Made by a program: the position numbers and the translations under genes. The notes beneath the pieces were generated by a model that did not search any database, was not told where the DNA came from, and saw nothing but the letters and a program-made list of their open reading frames with translations. A DNA stretch of 21,357 bases from Flavobacterium sp. (GTDB lineage: Bacteria; Bacteroidota; Bacteroidia; Flavobacteriales; Flavobacteriaceae): contig SEBM01000007.1 in the NCBI GenBank assembly GCA_004296145.1, positions 1 to 21,357 on the forward strand, given 5' to 3'. The number at the start of each line of letters is the position of its first letter. Within the stretch, counting starts at the first letter, position 1. Of the stretch, positions 7,284-13,500 are shown piece by piece.

Positions 7284-7754
7284 TTAGAAGTCATAAACCA
7301 CCACCTCAATATCATTATTTGAAAGTGTATTGAGAATAATTGGCTCAATCATTTCCCATTTTCCTCCTGCTAAACCACAACCAATTCTTGGCATGTGAAC
7401 AGAAGCTGAATTGTTTTTTGCAAAAATGGCAACTTCTTTTAATCCTTCTTCAATGGCATTGTATCGAATGGGTGCGCCTCCATTTTCATCTTTATTGATT
7501 TTGTGCTGACCAATTAAATTAGCCACCCATAAATCTTCTTCTGTCTGAACAAACTGAACTTTGCCTAATTCAAATTCTTTTTTTGATTTGAACCATTCGC
7601 GATATTGCTTTTCAGGTTCTTTCCAGCGTTTTGAAATTGCCATTACAAATCCTTTTCCCCATCCTCCTATATCATTACAAACATGCACAATTATTTTATT
7701 GTCTAATGTTTGCGGGTTTGTAGCGTCTCCTTTTATGTATTGAATGTCTTTCAT
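7284..7754 (-). CDS. Macro domain protein (ADP-ribose binding/processing)
   Basis: This is a stand-alone 156-residue macro domain. The opening IQYIKGDATNP is followed by IIVHVCNDIGGWGKGFVMAIS (residues about 21-41), the ADP-ribose-binding first loop. MPRIGCGLAGGKWE (about 121-134) is the second loop, and the protein ends IEVVVYDF. The layout resembles the Poa1p/TARG1 (ALC1-like) branch. Yeast Poa1p removes the 1''-phosphate of ADP-ribose made downstream of Tpt1; TARG1 cleaves ADP-ribosyl esters. From memory, the catalytic Asp of human TARG1 follows CGL; here that position is Ala, so TARG1-type chemistry is doubtful. Being next to kptA fits a role in ADP-ribose-phosphate processing (inference). 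It is 4 nt from the NADAR gene. Confidence 0.92.
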   Translation of the reverse strand: MKDIQYIKGDATNPQTLDNKIIVHVCNDIGGWGKGFVMAISKRWKEPEKQYREWFKSKKEFELGKVQFVQTEEDLWVANLIGQHKINKDENGGAPIRYNAIEEGLKEVAIFAKNNSASVHMPRIGCGLAGGKWEMIEPIILNTLSNNDIEVVVYDF

Positions 7755-7758
7755 TTTA

Positions 7759-8298
7759 TTACTTTTTCAATTCATCCCTAACTTCCATCAAAGCAAAACC
7801 TAAAAGATTTAAGCCTTTCCATTTCTCAGGATTATTTACATCTTTATGATCACTTGCCATTCCGATTCCCCAAATTGGATCTACCGGACTTGCTTCGACC
7901 AGAATTCTTTCGTTTGTGTTGATCAAAAATTCTTTTAAATCTTTGTTCTGACTGAATTTAAGCAGATTGCCTTCTTTTACGATTTCAAATCTGTTTTCGA
8001 GCCAGATTGTATCTACATAATTCTTTACTTCACGTCCTAACTTTTTGGCTTCGGCCGGAGTTTTTGATTGGATTATTTTTTCTAAAACTTTCTGATCATT
8101 AAATAACTCGGCTTTTTTCGCCATCATCCAATGTTCGGCGGTTTTATAAGTGATTCCATTTACTTCAAAAGAACTTAACCACCATTGGCTGAAACAGGTT
8201 TTAGAAACACTTCCGTCTTTATTGGGCTGATGTCCCCAGAAAAACAGAAATTTATTGTCTTGTTTTTGAGCAATTAATTGCTCAATACTATATTTCAT
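7759..8298 (-). CDS. NADAR family protein (YbiA-like N-glycosidase)
   Basis: The NADAR fold is shared with E. coli YbiA, an N-glycosidase acting on riboflavin-pathway intermediates. Some NADAR proteins remove ADP-ribose from guanine in DNA. Here FFWGHQPNKDGSVSKTCFSQWW opens the domain, followed by TYKTAEHWMMAKKAELF (with the conserved Glu) and TPAEAKKLGR. LVEASPVDPIWGIG (about 135-148) carries the conserved Glu, Asp and Trp. The length of about 180 residues is typical. Two starts are possible, GTG at 8301 and ATG at 8298; I chose ATG. It overlaps the end of the upstream gene by 11 nt, so translation is probably coupled. Role in the cluster: likely removal of ADP-ribose from nucleic acid or clearing of damaged nucleotides. 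Confidence 0.93.
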   Translation of the reverse strand: MKYSIEQLIAQKQDNKFLFFWGHQPNKDGSVSKTCFSQWWLSSFEVNGITYKTAEHWMMAKKAELFNDQKVLEKIIQSKTPAEAKKLGREVKNYVDTIWLENRFEIVKEGNLLKFSQNKDLKEFLINTNERILVEASPVDPIWGIGMASDHKDVNNPEKWKGLNLLGFALMEVRDELKK

Positions 8299-8767
8299 CA
8301 CGATTGATTTTATTTTTTAATACGGTAACTAAATCTTCTAATGTTTTAAAAGTTGGAATTCCTTTTCGTTTACAAACAATATCGATGTTTCCTTTTCTCC
8401 AAAAACCATCCTCACAACAAACCAGCATTTTTTTTGAATCTGCAAACAAACCGAGTTCAAGCATTGAAATTGGCGATTGAGAATTTTTATCGAAAAACAT
8501 AATAATGAAATCTGATAATTCTAAAGCATCTAATTCCCAATTTACCTGATCACTAAACTGCTTATTTTCTATAGATTGAATCCAACTCGAATCCCAGCTT
8601 TTTCGCCTTGGATTTAAGATTACGATTTCTTTCTCTGAATTGAGATCCTGAAAAACATCGATTATTTTTTGTTGCCAATCTGTTGAATTACCCATATCGA
8701 TTGTTCCTGCGAGAAATATTTTTATTCCTTCTGTTTCAATTTCGTTAATTGGGTAAATTACTTTCAT
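8288..8767 (-). CDS. Nucleoside 2-deoxyribosyltransferase-like protein
   Basis: This 159-residue protein has the N-deoxyribosyltransferase/TIR-like Rossmann fold. IKIFLAGTIDMGNSTDWQ (residues about 15-32) is the N-terminal nucleotide-site strand and loop. LNPRRKSWDSSW follows, then VNWELDALELSDFIIMFF. SMLELGLFA carries Glu104, at the place of the catalytic nucleophile. It resembles the Nuc_deoxyrib_tr_3 type that Bacteroidota often keep near NADAR or nucleotide-salvage genes. It could cleave an N-glycosidic bond in a nucleotide or NAD derivative. Its own substrate is not shown by the sequence. It overlaps the NADAR gene and lies 34 nt after the PARG gene. Confidence 0.82.
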   Translation of the reverse strand: MKVIYPINEIETEGIKIFLAGTIDMGNSTDWQQKIIDVFQDLNSEKEIVILNPRRKSWDSSWIQSIENKQFSDQVNWELDALELSDFIIMFFDKNSQSPISMLELGLFADSKKMLVCCEDGFWRKGNIDIVCKRKGIPTFKTLEDLVTVLKNKINRDEI

Positions 8768-8801
8768 GTCAATTTATTTAAATCCAGTTACTTAAATATT
8801 A

Positions 8802-9623
8802 TTAATTTTTAAAAGCATCATCAAAAACCTTAAAATTTGCTTTCTTTTCAGAATTGTCAAATATGGCAAAGACTATCTTTTTAAAAGCTCCTGAATATTT
8901 TTCTTCAATAACTGCTTTGAATAAATTTGCTACCTCTTTAGGTTCATTTCTAAAAACACCACAACCCCAGGCTCCTAAAATCAATGTGTCACTTTTTTGC
9001 TTTAAAGCTATTGCCAATACTTTATTCATTCTTTTTTTGAAAATCTCTTCTGTTTCAGCAATTTCTTCTTTTCTGTTATGCTGTAACATCGCGCCTTTGT
9101 TGGGTGCTGGTGCTGTAATGATGTCAGCGACTAATGGCTTTTCAAAATAATCTCCATTATCATCATTCCAAAACAAAACATTCGGACTATAAATCATATA
9201 ATCTGAATACAAAAACGACGATCGATTTTTATTAAAATCATACATTGTTTTTTCTTTAATCTGCGTTTCATAAAGATTGGAAGATCTTGCTAAACTTTCT
9301 TCCTGAGCCGAAGCACCTCCTAAAAACCCTCCTCCCGGATTTTTCGCAGAAGCGAAATTCAAAACACAGATTTTACCATTTTTCTCTTCTGCAATTGCTT
9401 CAATAGTAGAACAGTTTTTCGTTACGATTTCTGTTTCAAACTGGTTTTCAATTGGCGTTTTCAAGATTGCGTCCCAGTCGTTTGGTGCAATTGTAAACGT
9501 ATTTTGTATCGATTCTTGAAGTTCTTTTTTTATGTCAATCTTTTTTCCTTTATATTCATAAAAACCATTTTTTATGATTTCTAAGGTTTTGTTTGCTATT
9601 TCTACTCTATAATTTTTATTCAT
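8802..9623 (-). CDS. Microbial-type poly(ADP-ribose) glycohydrolase (TIGR02452 family)
   Basis: This is a 273-residue macrodomain-fold ADP-ribose glycohydrolase. The PARG signature, GGG then QEE, is clear: NPGGG (95-99) followed by GGASAQEES (102-110), with Glu108 and Glu109 as the catalytic pair. SSNLYETQ follows, and later ITAPAPNKG and LGAWGCGVFRNEP complete the family pattern. It should release ADP-ribose from poly- or mono-ADP-ribosylated targets. It overlaps the Prs-like gene by 4 nt (ATGA), which indicates translational coupling. It supplies free ADP-ribose next to a pyrophosphokinase-like enzyme and an ADP-ribose-type regulator. No ADP-ribose writer is visible nearby. Confidence 0.95.
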   Translation of the reverse strand: MNKNYRVEIANKTLEIIKNGFYEYKGKKIDIKKELQESIQNTFTIAPNDWDAILKTPIENQFETEIVTKNCSTIEAIAEEKNGKICVLNFASAKNPGGGFLGGASAQEESLARSSNLYETQIKEKTMYDFNKNRSSFLYSDYMIYSPNVLFWNDDNGDYFEKPLVADIITAPAPNKGAMLQHNRKEEIAETEEIFKKRMNKVLAIALKQKSDTLILGAWGCGVFRNEPKEVANLFKAVIEEKYSGAFKKIVFAIFDNSEKKANFKVFDDAFKN

Positions 9624-10447
9624 AATTCTAATTTTACAACCTCAACGTTTTCTCCTTCAAAATCTTTAAAAGAGTTCGTTGTGAAAATCCTATCAAAGCA
9701 GTCTAAAACTTCAAAACCTTTATTAAAGATTCCGTGGCTTACCGCTAAGTATAATTTTCCGGCATTTTTCTTTTTTAATTCTTCTGCTAATCCTACGAAA
9801 GTTCCTCCTCCGTCGCAAATGTCGTCTACAATCAAACAATCCATTCCTTCTAAATCATCATTGTACACTTTAAAACCAGATAATTTTCCTGTTTTTACAT
9901 CACGGCTTTTACTGCATTCTACCACTTCTACACCGCCTAAAAACTCAGAAACTTTGTAGATTTTTTTCAAAGCGCCACCATCTGGAGAAATTAATTTCAC
10001 ATCATTTCCGATACTTTTTATTACTTGTTGAATAAAAGTATAATTCGGAATTACGGTACTGTTGTTCAATAAAGCCGGAGTCACTTCTGAGTGCGCATCA
10101 AAAACAAAAACTTTATTCAACTGCATGGCGTTTATAATATCTGCATATACTTTTACAGACAACGGTTCGCCCGGAATCATAACACGGTCTTGTCGTGCGG
10201 CCGGAAAATAAGGAATAAACAATTCTATAATTTTTACATCCATTCTTCTTAAAGCATCAACCGTTACGCACAGCAATCCTAAATCATTGAAAGAATTTAA
10301 CCTATGTGTAATGGTAACTTTTCTGTTGGTATCAAAATCCGGAACGATTTTAATGTGAGGTTCGCCTCCAGAAAAAGTAAAACTTTGAAATTTGATTTGT
10401 TCCTGATTTTGAAAAGGAGCGAATTTTGGGTCGAGATTTAGTATCAT
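9620..10447 (-). CDS. prs: Short ribose-phosphate pyrophosphokinase paralogue (Prs-like)
   Basis: Prs makes PRPP from ribose 5-phosphate and ATP. This copy has 275 residues against about 310-320 for the housekeeping enzyme. FSGGEPHIKI (about 25-34) and PYFPAARQDR (79-88) give the ATP site, and FDAHSE carries the metal-site His. The catalytic loop differs: the usual KRR reads CSKSRD. The PRPP loop reads VDDICDGGGT (207-216) where the standard has VDDMIDTGGT. Such variants are what I recall for NadV-linked and phage Prs proteins. Making PRPP for NadV is the simplest role. Pyrophosphorylating ADP-ribose, as phage Adps does in NARP1, is the interesting alternative. It is the first gene of the NAD run, under two NrtR-like sites. 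Confidence 0.9.
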   Translation of the reverse strand: MILNLDPKFAPFQNQEQIKFQSFTFSGGEPHIKIVPDFDTNRKVTITHRLNSFNDLGLLCVTVDALRRMDVKIIELFIPYFPAARQDRVMIPGEPLSVKVYADIINAMQLNKVFVFDAHSEVTPALLNNSTVIPNYTFIQQVIKSIGNDVKLISPDGGALKKIYKVSEFLGGVEVVECSKSRDVKTGKLSGFKVYNDDLEGMDCLIVDDICDGGGTFVGLAEELKKKNAGKLYLAVSHGIFNKGFEVLDCFDRIFTTNSFKDFEGENVEVVKLEL

Positions 10448-10457
10448 AGTTTTTTAG

Positions 10458-10478
10458 TTTGCGTTAATTATACGCAAA
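10458..10478. promoter_or_regulatory. NrtR-like operator 1 (perfect palindrome)
   Basis: TTTGCGT (10458-10464) and ACGCAAA (10472-10478) are perfect inverted arms around a 7-nt AT spacer. The site overlaps the -7 box and probable start point of the Prs-like gene, so a bound repressor would block transcription. A scan by eye found these arms nowhere else in the window except the neighbouring site. Assignment to NrtR rests on the nearby nrtR gene and on the function of the controlled genes. Confidence 0.8.
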
Positions 10479-10504
10479 TGTAGAATTAAATTTTTAATAA
10501 ACAA
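10475..10504 (-). promoter_or_regulatory. Flavobacterial promoter of the NAD/ADP-ribose operon
   Basis: On the minus strand TACATTTG (10482-10475) matches the Bacteroidota -7 box TAnnTTTG. TTG (10504-10502) stands 19 nt upstream as the -33 element. The predicted start near 10468-10471 leaves a leader of about 20 nt before the ATG at 10447. Operator 1 overlaps its -7 side and operator 2 lies 5 nt upstream of the -33 element. Confidence 0.72.
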
Positions 10505-10509
10505 TTTAT

Positions 10510-10530
10510 TTTGTGTAAAATTTACGCAAA
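10510..10530. promoter_or_regulatory. NrtR-like operator 2 (one mismatch)
   Basis: TTTGTGT (10510-10516) and ACGCAAA (10524-10530) face each other around AAAATTT. Pairing extends one base further out and three bases inward, with a single mismatch. It has the same 7-7-7 layout as operator 1. The centres are 52 bp apart, about five helical turns, so two dimers could sit on the same DNA face. It begins 12 nt past the stop codon of the helicase gene, and no terminator separates the two units. Confidence 0.75.
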
Positions 10531-10541
10531 AGAGTATTTTT

Positions 10542-13500
10542 TTATTCTTTATAATATTCTTTCGCCAGTTTTTGGGCTATTAATTTTCGCTTTTCTTTTG
10601 TTGCAATATCTTCACTGTCAAAGGATTTTACCATTTTTTGGCCTTTGGTTCCTACTCTGCCGTATTGCACAATAATATTTTTGTCGTCCTGACTTATTTC
10701 CCAGAATTTATTACTTCCGTTTGAAGTATTAAGATATCTTTCAAAAATAATATTTTCATTAAATGCTTGATTTTGGCTTTCTTCTTCCGCTGTTTCAATC
10801 TCTGTATTTACACTTTCAAATGCTACTTCTTCAAAGAAATGTTCATTTTTTAATGAAGCGCCAATCATTTTCAAGACGCGCGGTTTATTTTCTATCCAGT
10901 CTTTCGCATAAATCTGGCAGACATTCCAGCCGTTGCTTTTTAGAATTTCCGGTCTTAAAAGATATTGTTCCAAAATATCATCATTTGCATAATGTACATC
11001 GTCATCAATCATAATTCCTAAAACAAATTCTTCGTCTTCGGCTGTTTTTTTGATTCCTAAATGACATTTAAATTTACTCTGACCAATATTTTTAACTACA
11101 GAATAACCCATTTTAGAAATTTCTTCCTGAATTTGATCTGCAATAATGCTCGAAGTTCCAGCGCTGTTTTTACTGTTTATAGAATTCAGGACATTATTGG
11201 CCGATTCCAATTGTCCTAAACTAACCAATTCAGCATATTGAAGGTATTTTCTAAAATAATTCGCGCCTTCATTATATTCGTTTTTAATATCAAAATACTT
11301 GATCGAACTTACTACACACATACTTTTCTTGGCTCTCGAAAAAATTACATTCAGACGTTTTTCACCGCCTCGTTTGTTGATTGGACCAAAATTCATCAGC
11401 ATTTTTCCATTCGGATTATATCCAAAACAAGTACTCATAATAATAATGTCGCGCTCGTCACCTTGCACATTTTCCAGATTTTTGACAAAAAGCCCCACAA
11501 ATTGATTGTTTTCAATTCGTTTGTATTCTTCTTCCAAAAGGTTTTCAAAAACTTTATCGTCTATGCAAAGTGCCTCAATAGCAGTTTCAATTTCGTTTTG
11601 CTGTTCCATCGAGAAAGCTACAATTCCGATACTTTGTTCTTTATTCTGCGTTAAAAGTTCTCGAACCATATTAGCAATATATTGTGCTTCTAATGTATTT
11701 GAACGGTTATTGTAAACACCATTTTTGATATAATGATACGAGATCGGTTTAGAAAAAAGCTGTTCTAAATTGGCTTTCGCATTTTTGACATCTTCAACAA
11801 TAATAGGTTCAGAAAGTTTGCTGTGATCTTTTAAATCCGGAATTGTAAGCAGTTTACTGTCGTAAAAAGAAGCATTTGAAAAACCAATTAAAGCTTCATG
11901 TTTACTTCTGTAATGCCATCCGAGCATGATCGACGGGAATTTGCGCGCGCCTTGTGTCAGAAAACTATCGGCATCCAAAGAAAAATAATCATCGTCTTCT
12001 TCGGTTGCATCTTTCCATAAATCGTCCTGATTTCCGGATGAACTTCCGAAGAAATTACTTGGTGGCATCTGCATTTCGTCGCCCACAATAATCGTCTGTT
12101 TGGCTCTGTAAATGGGCACCAATCCTTCTTCGAGTGTAATCTGACTGGCCTCGTCAAAAATAACGACGTCAAAATAGTTTTCGTTTACGGGCAAAGTATC
12201 CGAAACACTTAGCGGACTCATTAACCAAACGGGTTTTATTTCGCGGATAATCTGACCTGATTCTGAAGAGGCTAAATCACGGATTGATTTAAATCTGATG
12301 CTTTTACTGAATTCGTTTTCCAGAATTTTTCTTCCTTCGGTTATTGATTTTTTGGCTTCTTTTTGTTCTGCTGTCATTCCGGAAACAGACATTTCTGAAG
12401 TCAGAATCAGTTCTTTTAGATTACTGATTTGTTTGGCAACAATATATTTTCCATTCAATTCTAATAAATCAGCATACATTTTCTTTACTTTTTGAATGGA
12501 AGTATGCAACATGTCCATATTGAATTTCTTATGCGTATAATTTATCGCATAATACTTTTCTAATGATCTTTCTGCTAAAGTAATTTTAAGATGCTCAAGC
12601 GGGATTTTCTTCCCTTTTAATAATTGAATTACAGACGGATTTAAATCCTGAATTTCATCAAAAAAAGAAGCATATAAATCAAAATAAACCTTTTTGGAAT
12701 TGATTGCCGTGATCTGGTTTTCAATTTCTGATAAACTTAAATTTTCATAATTTTCAATGCTGTTGACTAAAGCAGAACTTACTTTTAAGAACAAATTCTT
12801 TATGTCAGTAACTTCCTTTCTTTCTGATGTATCTAAGTTTTCGGCAAACTTTAAAACTGTTTCGTCCAGTTCTTTCTTAATCGTTTCGGTATGGTATTTT
12901 AATTCGAATAAATCGCCGAGATTATATTTGCTTTCGAAATCACTTTTTAAAGTATTGAACTTTTCTTCCTGCTCAAATTGAGATAAATAATTCTCTAAAA
13001 CCACTATTAAACTTGGTTTTACAGTATGTTTATTGATGTCGTAAACCGCAAGAATTTCGTTTTTTGTCTTTTTATAATCTGAATTTATAAAATTGAAAAA
13101 ACTGCTTTCGTTCTTTCTGATGATTTCCAAAGCGGTTTTGGCATCGGTTTCAGATATAGTTGTTTTCCAATACGGATATTGTTTCGCAGATTTTTCAATA
13201 TCATTTCTCAGTTTTAACAAAGTCTGAACATCGTTTTCCAGCGATCTGAAAAGACTGCTGTTTTGCTCTAGTAATTCTGACATATTAGTATCAAAATAGA
13301 TAAAAGTCGCCATTGCTTTGCGCAGGAATTTCTGAATCTCAAAAAAAGTATCTATTTCTGTTGGAATAGTAATAAAATCCAATCGTTCTGAAATATTTTC
13401 CAGTACTTCCTGACTGTTTTCGAGATCATTTTTTAACTCTGAAATATGTTTGTATTTATGAAAAACATCCATTCTTAAAAAACGGAAAGGATGTACAGAG

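Noticed and set aside
7284..7754. DarG antitoxin of a DarTG system
   Set aside because: It is a stand-alone macro domain without the DarG C-terminal part, and no DarT toxin is adjacent.
11238..11654. 138-codon plus-strand open frame inside the helicase gene
   Set aside because: It lies antisense to a conserved helicase region, has low-complexity Phe/Ile/Ser-rich content, and shows no recognisable motif. It is a shadow of the real gene, as are the other plus-strand frames within the minus-strand block.
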